A DNA stretch of 64,000 nucleotides from Oryzobacter telluris (GCF_043099285.1 NZ_CP170723.1:1984001-2048000); one strand, 5' to 3'. Positions 55,095-64,000 are shown, counted from the stretch's first letter. Numbers and translations: made by a program. The notes: generated from the sequence alone by a model not told the origin.

Positions 55095-57803
55095 ATGGAA
55101 ACCGCTGAGATCCGGCGACGCTGGCTGGCGTTCTTCGAGAAGAACGGCCACACCGTCGTCCCCTCCGCGCCGCTGATCCACGACGACCCGAACCTGTTGT
55201 TCGTCAACGCCGGCATGGTGCCCTTCAAGCCGTACTTCCTCGGGCAGCAGAGCCCGCAGTGGGACCGCGCGACGAGCGTCCAGAAGTGCGTGCGCACGCA
55301 GGACATCGAGGAGGTCGGCAAGACCTCGCGGCACGGCACGTTCTTCCAGATGAACGGCAACTTCTCCTTCGGCGACTACTTCAAGGAGGGGGCCATCACC
55401 CTCGCCTGGGAGCTCGTCACCTCGTCGCAGGCCGACGGCGGCTACGGTCTGGACGCCGACCTCATCTGGCCCACGGTCTACGAGGACGACGACGAGGCCT
55501 TCGGCATCTGGCGCGACACCATCGGCGTCCCCGCCGAGCGGATCACCCGTCGCGGCAAGCTCGACAACTACTGGCACATGGGCGTCCCCGGCCCCGGTGG
55601 CCCGTGCAGCGAGATCTACCTCGACCGCGGCCCCGAGTACGGGCGCGAGGGCGGCCCGGCCGTCGACGAGGACCGCTACCTCGAGTTCTGGAACCTCGTG
55701 TTCATGCAGGAGGAGCTCTCGGCCGTCCGCGCCAAGGACGACTTCGACATCGCCGGCCCGCTGCCCAAGCGCAACATCGACACCGGCATGGGCCTGGAGC
55801 GCATGGCGACCCTGCTCCAGGGCGTCGACAACCTCTACGAGATCGACGAGGTCTACCCCGTCCTCGAGCGCGCGGCCGAGCTCACCGGCACCCGCTACGG
55901 CGTCAGCTCGGGCCACATGGTCAGCGAGTCGCACCCCGACGACGTCCGCCTGCGGGTGGTCGCCGACCACGTGCGCTCCAGCCTGATGCTCATCGGCGAC
56001 GGCGTGACCCCCGGCAACGAGGGCCGCGGCTACGTCCTGCGCAGGATGCTGCGCCGGGCCGTGCGCTCGATGCGCCTCCTCGGCTACGAGGACCCCTGCC
56101 TGCCCGAGCTGCTCCCCGTCTCCGTGGAGCGGATGACGCAGTCCTACCCCGAGCTCGGCACGGGCTTCGACCGGATCAGCCAGATCGCCTACGCGGAGGA
56201 GGAGGCGTTCCGCCGCACCCTCGCGGCCGGTACCACCATCCTCGACGTCAAGGCGAAGGCCGTCCGCGACGGCCAGGGCCCCGACGGGTCGAGCAGGCCC
56301 GAGCTGCCTGCGGCCGACGTCTTCCAGCTGCACGACACGTACGGCTTCCCCGTCGACCTCACGATGGAGATGGCGGAGGAGCAGGGCCTGGTCGTCGACC
56401 GCACGGCGTTCGACCGCCTCATGCAGGAGCAGCGCGACCGGGCCAAGGCCGACGCGAGGTCGAAGAAGTCCGGCCACGCCAACACCGAGGTGTGGCGCGA
56501 CCTGCGGGCCATCGGGTCCACGGACTTCCGCGCCTACGAGGAGCTGACGAGCGAGGCGTCCGTCCTCGGGCTCGTCGTCGACGGCACCCGGGTGGCCGAG
56601 GTCGAGCAGGGCCAGCGCGGCCAGGTCGTCCTCGACCGCACCCCCTTCTACGCCGAGTCCGGCGGCCAGATCGCCGACGAGGGCGTCATCACCGCCGACG
56701 GCGTGGTCCTCAAGGTCCTCGACGTCCAGCGCCCGGTGAAGGGCCTCATCGCCCACACGGTCGAGGTCGTCTCGGGCTCGCTGCGCGAGGGCGCCGGCGT
56801 CCTCGCCCAGGTCGACCCCGAGTGGCGGCTGTCCGCGTGCCAGGCGCACTCGGGTACCCACGTCGTCCACGCGGCGCTGCGCGAGGTGCTCGGCCCCACG
56901 GCCCTGCAGTCCGGCTCGTACAACAAGCCCGGCTACCTCCGCCTCGACTTCGCGTGGGGGCAGGCGCTCTCGCCCGCGACCCGCAGCGAGATCGAGGAGG
57001 TCGCCAACCTCGCGGTCCGGAAGGACCTCCCGGTGTCGGCCACCTACATGCCCCTGCCGCAGGCCCGCGACCTCGGTGCCCTCGCGCTGTTCGGCGAGAC
57101 CTACGGCGACGACGTCCGCGTCGTCGAGATCGGCGGGCCCTGGAGCCGCGAGCTCTGCGGTGGCACCCACGTGCAGCACTCCAGCCAGGTCGGCGCGCTC
57201 ACCCTGACGGGGGAGTCGTCGGTCGGGTCGGGCGTTCGCCGTGTCGAGGCGTTCGTCGGCATCGACGCCCTGCGCTTCCTCGCACGGGAGCGAGCGATCG
57301 TCGCCGAGCTGAGCACCCTCGTCGGCGCCCGCCCCGACGAGCTCGCCGAGCGCGTCGGCCTGATGGTGGCGCGCCTCAAGGACGCCGAGCGCGAGCTCGA
57401 CCGCGCCCGCAAGGAGCAGGTCACCGCAGCGGCGGGCAACCTCACCGAGCGCGCCAAGGACGTCAACGGCATCACCTTCCTCGGCCACGACGCGGGGGAC
57501 GCCGACGCCGGCGACGTCCGCACCATGGTCCTCGACCTGCGCGGACGCCTCGGCAACGAGCGCCCTGCGGTCGTCGCCATCACCGGTGCGGCCAAGGGCC
57601 GACCCGTGGTGGTCGTCGCGACCAACGAGGCCGCGCGCGGCGTCGGCATCAGGGCCGGTGAGCTGGTCCGCGTGGCGGCGTCCGCCCTCGGTGGCGGTGG
57701 CGGCGGCAAGGACGACATCGCTCAGGGTGGCGGCCAGGACCCCTCGAAGGTCGGGGAGGCCCTCTCGGCCGTCGAGTGGCGCGTCGGGGAGCTCGCCGGC
57801 TGA
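55095..57803 (+). CDS. alaS: Alanine--tRNA ligase
   Basis: This is a class II synthetase of 902 residues. The catalytic domain (about 1-250) starts IRRRWLAFFEKNGHTVVPSA and contains motif 2 CVRTQDIEEVGKTSRHGTFF. The editing domain has the zinc ligands in HSGTHVVHAAL and the Cys/His of CGGTHV; the first reads HSGTH in place of the common HTATH, with both His kept. The C-terminal domain (about 720-902) has a coiled coil (LKDAERELDRARKEQ) and a glycine-rich end GGGGGGKDDIAQGGG. ruvX follows with a one-base overlap. Confidence 0.96.
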   Translation: METAEIRRRWLAFFEKNGHTVVPSAPLIHDDPNLLFVNAGMVPFKPYFLGQQSPQWDRATSVQKCVRTQDIEEVGKTSRHGTFFQMNGNFSFGDYFKEGAITLAWELVTSSQADGGYGLDADLIWPTVYEDDDEAFGIWRDTIGVPAERITRRGKLDNYWHMGVPGPGGPCSEIYLDRGPEYGREGGPAVDEDRYLEFWNLVFMQEELSAVRAKDDFDIAGPLPKRNIDTGMGLERMATLLQGVDNLYEIDEVYPVLERAAELTGTRYGVSSGHMVSESHPDDVRLRVVADHVRSSLMLIGDGVTPGNEGRGYVLRRMLRRAVRSMRLLGYEDPCLPELLPVSVERMTQSYPELGTGFDRISQIAYAEEEAFRRTLAAGTTILDVKAKAVRDGQGPDGSSRPELPAADVFQLHDTYGFPVDLTMEMAEEQGLVVDRTAFDRLMQEQRDRAKADARSKKSGHANTEVWRDLRAIGSTDFRAYEELTSEASVLGLVVDGTRVAEVEQGQRGQVVLDRTPFYAESGGQIADEGVITADGVVLKVLDVQRPVKGLIAHTVEVVSGSLREGAGVLAQVDPEWRLSACQAHSGTHVVHAALREVLGPTALQSGSYNKPGYLRLDFAWGQALSPATRSEIEEVANLAVRKDLPVSATYMPLPQARDLGALALFGETYGDDVRVVEIGGPWSRELCGGTHVQHSSQVGALTLTGESSVGSGVRRVEAFVGIDALRFLARERAIVAELSTLVGARPDELAERVGLMVARLKDAERELDRARKEQVTAAAGNLTERAKDVNGITFLGHDAGDADAGDVRTMVLDLRGRLGNERPAVVAITGAAKGRPVVVVATNEAARGVGIRAGELVRVAASALGGGGGGKDDIAQGGGQDPSKVGEALSAVEWRVGELAG

Positions 57804-58318
57804 TGCCGGACCCCGGCGCCTGGCTCGGGGTCGACGTCGGGACGGTCCGCGTCGGCGTCGCGGTCAGCGACCCGCGCGGCGTCCTCGCGACCCCCGTGGC
57901 CACGCTCGCCCGCACGCCGGGGACCCCTGCCGCCGCGGGGGACGACGACGTCGAGGAGGTCGCCCGGCTCGTGGCCGAGCACGGGGCGGTCGGGGTCGTC
58001 GTCGGGCTGCCCCGGACGCTTCGCGGAGACGAAGGTCCCGCTGCAGCGGGGGCCCGCCAGTATGCTGCGGTGGTTGCGGCGCGCATCGCGCCCGTCTGGG
58101 TCCGTCTCGTCGACGAGCGACTCACGAGCGTCGATGCGCACCGTGCACTCCGTGACAGCGGCGTCGCCGGGAGGCGGCAGCGGGCCGTGGTCGACCAGGC
58201 CGCGGCGGTGCTCATCCTCCAGACGGCCCTCGACACCGGACGCACCACCGGCGCCCCTCCCGGGGAGCCGGTCAGACCAGGACGGCGCAAGCCCCGGACG
58301 AAGGACGCGAGGCCGTGA
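57803..58318 (+). CDS. ruvX: Holliday junction resolvase-like RuvX/YqgF
   Basis: This 171-residue RNase H-fold nuclease is involved in pre-16S rRNA processing and possibly recombination. The metal-binding Asp is in WLGVDVGTVRVGVAVSD, with VVVGLPRTLRGDEG and the late catalytic Glu/Asp in LVDERLTSVDAHRAL and VVDQAAAVLILQTAL. The Arg/Lys-rich C-terminus is long. It sits between alaS and mltG, the usual actinobacterial order, with overlaps on both sides. Confidence 0.93.
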   Translation: MPDPGAWLGVDVGTVRVGVAVSDPRGVLATPVATLARTPGTPAAAGDDDVEEVARLVAEHGAVGVVVGLPRTLRGDEGPAAAGARQYAAVVAARIAPVWVRLVDERLTSVDAHRALRDSGVAGRRQRAVVDQAAAVLILQTALDTGRTTGAPPGEPVRPGRRKPRTKDARP

Positions 58319-59496
58319 CGCACCAGCACGACTTCACCGACACCATCTTCGGGGGATCCGAGCCGGAGCCCGAGACGCGCCGGGCTCGCACCCGTGCCGA
58401 GCTGCACCGCGGGCGCGCCCCGCGCAAGGGTCCGCGCCGCTGGATCATCCTGCTGCTCGCCATCGTCCTCGTCGGCGGTGGCGCCTGGGCGGCCGTCGGC
58501 GCCCTCGCGCCGATGGTGTCGGGGCTGCTCGGTGGCTCCTCGCAGGCCGAGGACTTCCCCGGCCCCGGCGAGGGTGCGGTCACCGTCACCGTCGAGCCCG
58601 GGCAGACGGGCGAGGACATCGCGACGACGCTGCGCGACCTCGGCGTGGTCAAGACCCGCTCCGCCTACCTCGAGGCCGCGGCCGGCGACCCCAGTGCGGC
58701 CGCCGCGATCCAGCCGGGCAGCTACGCCCTGCTCAAGGGGATGCGCGGCGCCGACGCCTTCGAGACGCTCTCCGACCCCGCGAACCGGGTCGTCGCGCGC
58801 ACGACGATCCGCGAGGGCCTGTGGGCCAACGAGGTCTACGCCACCTTGTCCAAGGGCACCGGGATCCCGGTCAAGGAGTACCAGGCCGCCGCGAAGGACA
58901 CCGCGGCGATCGGCCTGCCCAAGGCCGCCAAGGGCAAGGTCGAGGGCTGGCTGCACCCCCTCACCTACGAGTTCCCCGACGGCTCCACGGCCAAGGACCA
59001 GCTCAAGACCATGGTCGCGGCCACCGTCAAGGCCCTGGAGGACGCCAAGGTCCCCGAGGACGAGTGGATGCGCACCCTCACCATCGCCTCCATCGTCGAG
59101 GGCGAGGTCAACGGCGACGCCGACCGCGCCAAGGTCGCCCGCGTCATCCTCAACCGGCTCGAGGGCGGCCCGCCCAGCTACGGCCTGCTCCAGATGGACT
59201 CCACCGTGCACTTCGTCGCGCAGGAGCGTGGCCGGGCCGGCACCACCAACGCCCAGCGCGACTCCGACAGCCCGTACAACACCTACAAGGTGCAGGGCCT
59301 GCCGCCCGGGCCGATCGACAGCCCCGGGACCAAGTCCATCGAGGCCGCGGCCAACCCCGCCAAGGGCGGCTGGTACTTCTTCGTCACCGTCGACCCCAGC
59401 ACGGGCGAGACGAAGTTCGCCGAGACCGTGGCCGAGCACGACCGCAACGTCCAGGAGTTCCAGGCCTGGTGCCGGGCGAACAAGGACAAGTGCTGA
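58315..59496 (+). CDS. mltG: Endolytic peptidoglycan transglycosylase MltG
   Basis: This 393-residue membrane-anchored enzyme cleaves nascent glycan strands. It has a cytoplasmic basic N-terminus, one membrane helix at about 43-65 (WIILLLAIVLVGGGAWAAV), a LysM-like subdomain (about 85-160: TVEPGQTGEDIATTLRDLGV) and the YceG catalytic domain with catalytic Glu262 in IASIVEGEVNGDADR. The conserved QMDSTVHF and SPYNTYKVQGLPPGPI blocks are present. It ends in a Cys. The GTG start overlaps ruvX by four bases. Confidence 0.93.
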   Translation: MTHQHDFTDTIFGGSEPEPETRRARTRAELHRGRAPRKGPRRWIILLLAIVLVGGGAWAAVGALAPMVSGLLGGSSQAEDFPGPGEGAVTVTVEPGQTGEDIATTLRDLGVVKTRSAYLEAAAGDPSAAAAIQPGSYALLKGMRGADAFETLSDPANRVVARTTIREGLWANEVYATLSKGTGIPVKEYQAAAKDTAAIGLPKAAKGKVEGWLHPLTYEFPDGSTAKDQLKTMVAATVKALEDAKVPEDEWMRTLTIASIVEGEVNGDADRAKVARVILNRLEGGPPSYGLLQMDSTVHFVAQERGRAGTTNAQRDSDSPYNTYKVQGLPPGPIDSPGTKSIEAAANPAKGGWYFFVTVDPSTGETKFAETVAEHDRNVQEFQAWCRANKDKC

Positions 59497-60314
59497 GGGC
59501 CTCGGTCCTCGGGTCGCCGATCGCGCACTCCCTCTCGCCGGTCCTGCACCGGGCGGGGTACGCCGCGGCGGGTCTCGACGGGTGGGAGTACGAGGCGCAC
59601 GAGGTCGACGCGGCCGGGCTGGCCCCGTTCGTCGCCGACCTCGACGACTCGTGGCGCGGCCTGTCGCTGACCATGCCCCTCAAGGAGGCGGCGCTGGCGG
59701 TGGCGGTGGCCGTCTCGGACGTCGCCACCCGCGCCGGAGCCGCCAACACCCTCGTCCGCCGCGCCGACGGTGGCTGGGACGCGACCAACACCGATGTCGC
59801 GGGCCTGGTCCGGGCGCTGCGCCCCTTCCTCGCCGACGGTGCGCGCCGGGCGCTCGTCATCGGCGCCGGGGCCACCGCCCGCTCGGCCGTGCTGGCGCTG
59901 GCCGAGCTCGGGGTCACAACCCTGACCGTGCGCGCCCGTGACACCGCGAAGGCCGCCGACCTGCTCGCCTGGGCGCTCGACCTCGGGGTCGGCGTCGTCA
60001 ACGGCTCGGTCGCCGACATCGCGCCGTGGGTGACGACCCGCGACGACGTCGTGGTCTCCACGGTGCCGGCGTCCGCGGGGGAGTCGGTGGCCGCCACCGT
60101 GCCCGCCGCCCACGCCGGGGTCCTGCTCGACGTCGTGTACGACGGCTGGCCGACGCCGGTCGCGCGCGCCGCCGAGGCCGCGGGGATGATCGTGGTGTCC
60201 GGTCTCGACATGCTCGTCCACCAGGCCGCCGAGCAGTTCCGGCTCTTCACCGGCCACGACGCGCCGGTCGACGCGATGGCCGCCGCCGGTCGGGCCGCGC
60301 TGGGGTCGCGATGA
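59490..60314 (+). CDS. aroE: Shikimate dehydrogenase
   Basis: This NADPH-dependent enzyme reduces 3-dehydroshikimate to shikimate; 274 residues. The substrate domain starts VLGSPIAHSLSPVLHRAGY; the catalytic Lys/Asp are in LTMPLKEAAL and TNTDVAGLVR; the nucleotide site is VIGAGATARSAVLALAELG. The GTG at 59490 lies seven bases inside the mltG end and is the only start that keeps the conserved N-terminus. It overlaps the prepilin peptidase gene by four bases. Confidence 0.93.
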   Translation: MLRASVLGSPIAHSLSPVLHRAGYAAAGLDGWEYEAHEVDAAGLAPFVADLDDSWRGLSLTMPLKEAALAVAVAVSDVATRAGAANTLVRRADGGWDATNTDVAGLVRALRPFLADGARRALVIGAGATARSAVLALAELGVTTLTVRARDTAKAADLLAWALDLGVGVVNGSVADIAPWVTTRDDVVVSTVPASAGESVAATVPAAHAGVLLDVVYDGWPTPVARAAEAAGMIVVSGLDMLVHQAAEQFRLFTGHDAPVDAMAAAGRAALGSR

Positions 60315-60994
60315 CGCCCTGGTGGGTCGTCGCCGCGTGCGCCCTGGTCCTCGGTGTGGTCGGCCACCTCACCGGTCGTGAGCTCGCCACCGGCGGGTAC
60401 CGCATCCCCGAGGACGAGGCGACGCACGCGCCGCGCAACCCCTGGTGGACCGGACCGGCGACGGCCCTGTTCGCCGGGACAGCGGCGGTGTTCGTCGGCG
60501 GCGACGCCCGCTGGGCCGCGCTGCCCGCCTTCCTCCTCCTCGCCTGGCTCACGGTGGCGCTGATCTGGATCGACCTCGACGTGCACCGGCTGCCGGTGGG
60601 GCTCGTCGTGCCGGGTGGGGCCGCCATCGCCGGTCTGCTCGTCGTGGCCTCGCTGTCCGAGGGCGGGCGCCGCTGGGTGTCGGCGCTCATCGGCGCCGTG
60701 GCGATGGGGCTGGTCTACGTCGTGCTCGCGCTGCTGCCCGGCGGGGGAGTGGGCGGTGGCGACGTGCGCCTCGCCCCGGTCCTCGGCGGGCTGCTCGGCT
60801 GGCTCGGGATCGGGCACCTGACCGTGGGCATCGCGGCCGGGTTCGTCATCGGGGGGGTCGGCGCGGTCATCCTCCTCGTCGGCGGCCGCGTGGGGATGAA
60901 GTCGTCGATCGCCTACGGGCCGGCGATGTGCCTCGGGGTGTGGGTCGCGGTCGTCGGGACGTCCCGGATCCTGACCTGGCTGCTCGGTGGCTGA
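60311..60994 (+). CDS. A24-family prepilin peptidase (single-domain)
   Basis: This 227-residue polytopic aspartic protease has about 7 membrane helices. The two catalytic Asp are in WIDLDVHRLP and in GGGDVRLAP (GxGD). The N-terminal cysteine-containing methylase domain of PilD is absent, as in several actinobacterial and archaeal forms. It sits in the aro operon with an ATGA overlap to aroE, a location known in actinomycetes, although no pilin gene is in the window. It would process type IV pilin or Tad-type Flp precursors encoded elsewhere. Confidence 0.87.
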   Translation: MTPWWVVAACALVLGVVGHLTGRELATGGYRIPEDEATHAPRNPWWTGPATALFAGTAAVFVGGDARWAALPAFLLLAWLTVALIWIDLDVHRLPVGLVVPGGAAIAGLLVVASLSEGGRRWVSALIGAVAMGLVYVVLALLPGGGVGGGDVRLAPVLGGLLGWLGIGHLTVGIAAGFVIGGVGAVILLVGGRVGMKSSIAYGPAMCLGVWVAVVGTSRILTWLLGG

Positions 60995-61018
60995 GACGCG
61001 CGTGGAAGGATCGTGGGC

Positions 61019-62251
61019 ATGCTGCGCTGGCTGACCGCTGGGGAGTCGCACGGGCCCGCGCTCGTCGCGACCATCGAGGGCCTGCCTGCGGGCATCGAGG
61101 TGACCACCGCCGACGTGTCCGCCGCCCTCGCGCGGCGCCGGCTGGGCTACGGCCGTGGCGCCCGCCAGAAGTTCGAGCAGGACGAGCTGGAGTTCCTCGG
61201 CGGGGTCCGGCTGGGCCTGACCCTCGGGTCGCCGCTCGCGCTGCGGATCGGCAACAGCGAGTGGCCCAAGTGGCAGACCGTGATGAGTCCCGACCCCGTC
61301 GCGCTCGAGGACTACGAGGCCTCCGACGACGTCAACGCCGAGAAGGAGGTCGCCCGCAACCGGCCGCTCACCCGGCCGCGCCCCGGGCACGCCGACCTCG
61401 TCGGGATGCAGAAGTACGGCTTCGACGACGCCCGCCCGGTCCTCGAGCGCGCCTCGGCCCGCGAGACCGCGGCCCGGGTGGCCCTGGGTGCCGTGGCAGC
61501 CGCGTTCCTCGAGCAGGCCTACGGCATCCGGCTCGTCTCGCACACCGTCGCCATCGGCGCCGCGTCCGTGCGGGAGGACGCCCCGCTGCCCACGGCCGAC
61601 GACGTCGCCGCCCTCGACGCCGACCCCGTGCGGGCCTTCGACCCCGAGGGCTCGGCCGCGATGGTCGCCGAGGTCGACGCCGCCCACAAGGACGGCGACA
61701 CCCTCGGTGGCGTCGTCGAGGTCGTGGCCACCGGCCTGCCCCCGGGCCTGGGCTCGCACGTGCACTGGGACCGCCGGCTCGACGCGCGCCTGGCCGCCGC
61801 CCTCATGGGCATCCAGGCGATCAAGGGCGTCGAGGTCGGTGACGGCTTCCGCACCGCGGCCCGCCGCGGCTCGGTCGCCCACGACGAGATGGAGCGCGGC
61901 GCCGACGGTGTCATCCGCCGCCGCACCGGCCGCGCCGGTGGCACCGAGGGCGGGATGTCGGTGGGCGGGCTGCTGCGCGTCCGCGCCGCGATGAAGCCGA
62001 TCTCCACCGTCCCGCGGTCGCTGGCCACGGTCGACGTCGCGTCCGACGAGCCGGCCCGCGCCATCCACCAGCGCTCCGACGTCTGCGCCGTCCCGGCGGC
62101 CGGTGTGGTCGCCGAGGCGATGGTCGCGCTGGTCCTCGCCGAGGCCTGCCTGGAGAAGTTCGGGGGCGACTCGGTCGCCGAGACCTCGCGTAACCACGCT
62201 GCGTACCTCGCGGCCATCCCCGCGACGATGCGCACGTGGGACGACTCCTGA
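61019..62251 (+). CDS. aroC: Chorismate synthase
   Basis: This FMN-dependent enzyme makes chorismate from EPSP in the last shared step to aromatic amino acids; 410 residues. LRWLTAGESHGPALVATIEG, the Arg-rich ARRRLGYGRGARQKFEQDE, PLTRPRPGHADLVG, ERASARETAARVALG and RAGGTEGGMSVGG are family signatures. ATG 61019 is chosen: GGAAGGA lies eight bases upstream, whereas GTG 61013 would be too close. The aroK gene follows with a one-base overlap. Confidence 0.96.
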   Translation: MLRWLTAGESHGPALVATIEGLPAGIEVTTADVSAALARRRLGYGRGARQKFEQDELEFLGGVRLGLTLGSPLALRIGNSEWPKWQTVMSPDPVALEDYEASDDVNAEKEVARNRPLTRPRPGHADLVGMQKYGFDDARPVLERASARETAARVALGAVAAAFLEQAYGIRLVSHTVAIGAASVREDAPLPTADDVAALDADPVRAFDPEGSAAMVAEVDAAHKDGDTLGGVVEVVATGLPPGLGSHVHWDRRLDARLAAALMGIQAIKGVEVGDGFRTAARRGSVAHDEMERGADGVIRRRTGRAGGTEGGMSVGGLLRVRAAMKPISTVPRSLATVDVASDEPARAIHQRSDVCAVPAAGVVAEAMVALVLAEACLEKFGGDSVAETSRNHAAYLAAIPATMRTWDDS

Positions 62252-62754
62252 TGCCGCGCCTCGTCGTCATCGGCCCGCCCGGGTCGGGGAAGAGCACCGT
62301 GGGGGCGCTCGTCGCCGAGCTGCTCGGGGTGCCGTTCCACGACACCGACGCCGCGGTCGAGGTCTCGACCGGCCGGACCATCTCCGACATCTTCGTCGTC
62401 GACGGCGAGCCGGCCTTCCGCGCGCTGGAGCGCGCCGAGGTCGCCCGCGCGGTCGTCGAGGAGCCGGGGGTCGTCGCGCTGGGCGGGGGAGCGCCGGTCG
62501 ACCCCGGCTCGCGGCAGGTGCTGGAGGGGCAGACCGTCGTCTTCCTCGACGTCGGGATCGCCGACGCCGCCAAGCGGGTCGGCTTCGACGTGAGCCGTCC
62601 CCTGCTCGCGGTGAACCCGCGTTCGTCGTGGGTGCGGCTCATGGCCGAGCGCCGACCCGTCTACGAGGCCCTGGCCACCCACCGCGTCGACACGGCCGGG
62701 CGGTCCGCGCAGGACGTCGCCGCCGAGGTCGCCGCCCTGCTGGGGGAGTCGTGA
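62251..62754 (+). CDS. aroK: Shikimate kinase
   Basis: This 167-residue P-loop kinase phosphorylates shikimate at O3. Walker A GPPGSGKS is at 8-15, the shikimate-binding Asp is in DTDAAVE, and the glycine loop is VALGGGAPV; the lid region contains Arg in RPLLAVNP and the adenine loop YEALATHRVDTAGRSA. It lies between aroC and aroB with TGATG and GTGA overlaps. Confidence 0.94.
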   Translation: MPRLVVIGPPGSGKSTVGALVAELLGVPFHDTDAAVEVSTGRTISDIFVVDGEPAFRALERAEVARAVVEEPGVVALGGGAPVDPGSRQVLEGQTVVFLDVGIADAAKRVGFDVSRPLLAVNPRSSWVRLMAERRPVYEALATHRVDTAGRSAQDVAAEVAALLGES

Positions 62755-63833
62755 GCGCCGCCGACGCCACGGTCATCCCGGTCGGGGACGCCTACGACGT
62801 CGTCGTCGGGCACGGGGTGTCCGACCGGGTCACCGGCCTGCTCGCCGCCGGGGTCAGCCAGGTCCTCGTCGTGCGCCCGGACTCGCTGGCCGCGCTCGCC
62901 GAGCCCGTCGTCGCCCGGCTGCGCGCGTCGGGGCTCACCGTCCACGAGGCCTCCGTTCCCGACAACGAGGTCGCCAAGACCGCCGAGGTCGCGGCTGGCC
63001 TGTGGGCCGTGCTCGGCCGCCACGCGTTCACCCGCACCGACGCCGTCGTGTCCGTCGGTGGCGGCACCGTCACCGACCTCGCCGGCTTCGTCGCCGCCAC
63101 CTGGCTGCGCGGGGTGCAGGTCGTCCACGTCCCGACGACGCTGCTCGCCATGGTCGACGCCGCGGTCGGCGGCAAGACGGGCATCAACACCGCCGAGGGC
63201 AAGAACCTCGTCGGCGCCTTCCACGAGCCCGCCGGGGTGCTGTGCGACCTCGACGTCCTCGCCACGCTGCCGCAGGCCGACCTCGTCGCCGGGCTGGCGG
63301 AGGTCGTCAAGGCCGGCTTCATCGCCGACCCGCGGATCCTCGAGCTCGTCGAGGCCGACCCGGCCGGCGCCACCCGCTGGGACGGTCCGCACACCCGCGA
63401 GCTCGTCGAGCGCGCGATCCGGGTCAAGGCCGAGGTGGTCGCGGCCGACCTCAAGGAGTCGTGGCTGCGCGAGATCCTCAACTACGGGCACACCCTCGGC
63501 CACGCGGTCGAGCAGGTCGAGTCGTACCGACGGCGCCACGGTGAGGCGGTCGCCATCGGGATGGTGTTCGCGGCCGAGCTCGCGCAGCGGTCCGGCCACC
63601 TCTCGCCCGAGGTCGTCGCGCTGCACCGCTCGGTGCTGGAGTCGGTCGGGCTCCCCACCTCGTACGACGGCGCCTCGTTCGAGGACCTCCTCACCGCGAT
63701 GCGCCGCGACAAGAAGTCGCGCGGGGCGCTGCTGCGCTTCGTCGTCCTCGAGGACGTCGGCCGCCCCACCCGGCTCGAGGGCCCCGACGAGGCCTGGCTG
63801 ACCGGCGCCCTCGAGGCCATCTCCACCCCCTGA
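62751..63833 (+). CDS. aroB: 3-dehydroquinate synthase
   Basis: This NAD- and metal-dependent enzyme cyclises DAHP; 360 residues. The NAD site is in VVSVGGGTVTDLAGFVAATW, substrate contacts are in VPTTLLAMVDAAVGGKTGIN and KNLVGAFHEP, and the metal ligands are Glu in GLAEVVKAG, His in YGHTLGHAVE and His in RRHGEAVAIGM. The GTG start overlaps aroK by four bases. aroQ and efp often follow in actinomycetes but lie outside the window. Confidence 0.96.
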   Translation: MSAADATVIPVGDAYDVVVGHGVSDRVTGLLAAGVSQVLVVRPDSLAALAEPVVARLRASGLTVHEASVPDNEVAKTAEVAAGLWAVLGRHAFTRTDAVVSVGGGTVTDLAGFVAATWLRGVQVVHVPTTLLAMVDAAVGGKTGINTAEGKNLVGAFHEPAGVLCDLDVLATLPQADLVAGLAEVVKAGFIADPRILELVEADPAGATRWDGPHTRELVERAIRVKAEVVAADLKESWLREILNYGHTLGHAVEQVESYRRRHGEAVAIGMVFAAELAQRSGHLSPEVVALHRSVLESVGLPTSYDGASFEDLLTAMRRDKKSRGALLRFVVLEDVGRPTRLEGPDEAWLTGALEAISTP

Positions 63834-64000
63834 CCCGCACCACCGTCCGTTCCGCACCGCGCCGCCGTTCCGCGCCACTCCCGACCCGCCTCACCCCTCC
63901 CGGTTCGTACCGCCTGCCGTCCCGCGCCACTGCTGAGCCGCACAGGCCGCCCATCCGGTAGCGCCCTCCCGTTCGGCACAGTCCACCCACCGCGCTTCGG
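63834..64000. other. Non-coding end of window with degenerate short repeats
   Basis: No gene or clear terminator is seen. Four imperfect copies of CCGTTCCGCGCCACT are present at 63847-63858, 63865-63879, 63917-63931 and 63969-63980, the second and third differing at one base over 15. The bases are almost free of purine runs on this strand. Confidence 0.5.

Overview
The window is a 64-kb piece of chromosome from a high-GC actinomycete, most likely of the order Micrococcales and possibly an Intrasporangiaceae-type organism. The evidence is PriA in place of HisA, the actinobacterial insertion in 23S rRNA, the SteA/SteB/TlyA/RecN block known from Mycobacterium, frequent GTG starts, dense 4-base start/stop overlaps and many apparently leaderless starts. 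The family-level placement is an inference. No phage, insertion sequence, CRISPR array or tRNA gene was recognised.

Layout: (1) 1-2842, end of a histidine operon (unknown protein, hisH, priA, SseB-family gene). (2) 2843-5337, infC-rpmI-rplT translation operon with a long leader and an attenuator-like hairpin, followed by a SpoU/TrmH RNA methyltransferase. (3) 5348-8041, orphan PAS histidine kinase, MFS transporter, VOC protein. (4) 8247-12699, pheS-pheT and an unusual SDR. (5) 12830-20482, arginine operon argC-(ACT protein)-argJ-argB-argD-argF-argR-argH, tightly coupled; argG is absent. (6) 20511-24854, 3-methyladenine glycosylase, lipoprotein, adenosine deaminase, GNAT, tyrS. (7) 24855-30741, a complete 16S-23S-5S rRNA operon with two promoters and a strong terminator. 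(8) 30904-37464, RG-rich TPR protein, HAD phosphatase, lysine-rich PAKKA-repeat protein, small Rv1693-like protein, tlyA, nadK, recN. (9) 37488-43153, steA, steB and a membrane/glycan cassette (MraY/WecA-like transferase, MurJ-like flippase, GT4 glycosyltransferase). (10) 43249-46023, pyrG, NUDIX hydrolase, YchJ-like protein. (11) 46030-52755, accessory genes around aspS (Tat lipoprotein, VOC, alpha/beta hydrolase, GNAT, DinB). (12) 52785-58318, rarA, two small membrane proteins, alaS, ruvX. (13) 58315-63833, mltG and the shikimate operon aroE-prepilin peptidase-aroC-aroK-aroB.

Most of the window is core metabolism and information processing: five aminoacyl-tRNA synthetase subunits, ribosomal proteins, rRNA, arginine, histidine, shikimate and CTP biosynthesis. 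The points most worth a second look are: a CASTOR-type ACT-domain protein translationally coupled inside the arginine operon; infC apparently starting at AUC behind a perfect Shine-Dalgarno sequence and downstream of a terminator-like hairpin; tlyA with no canonical start codon for its conserved N-terminus; a lipid-linked-glycan-like cassette attached to the SteA/SteB division genes; and a Lys/Ala-rich repeat protein with a PhaF-like layout.
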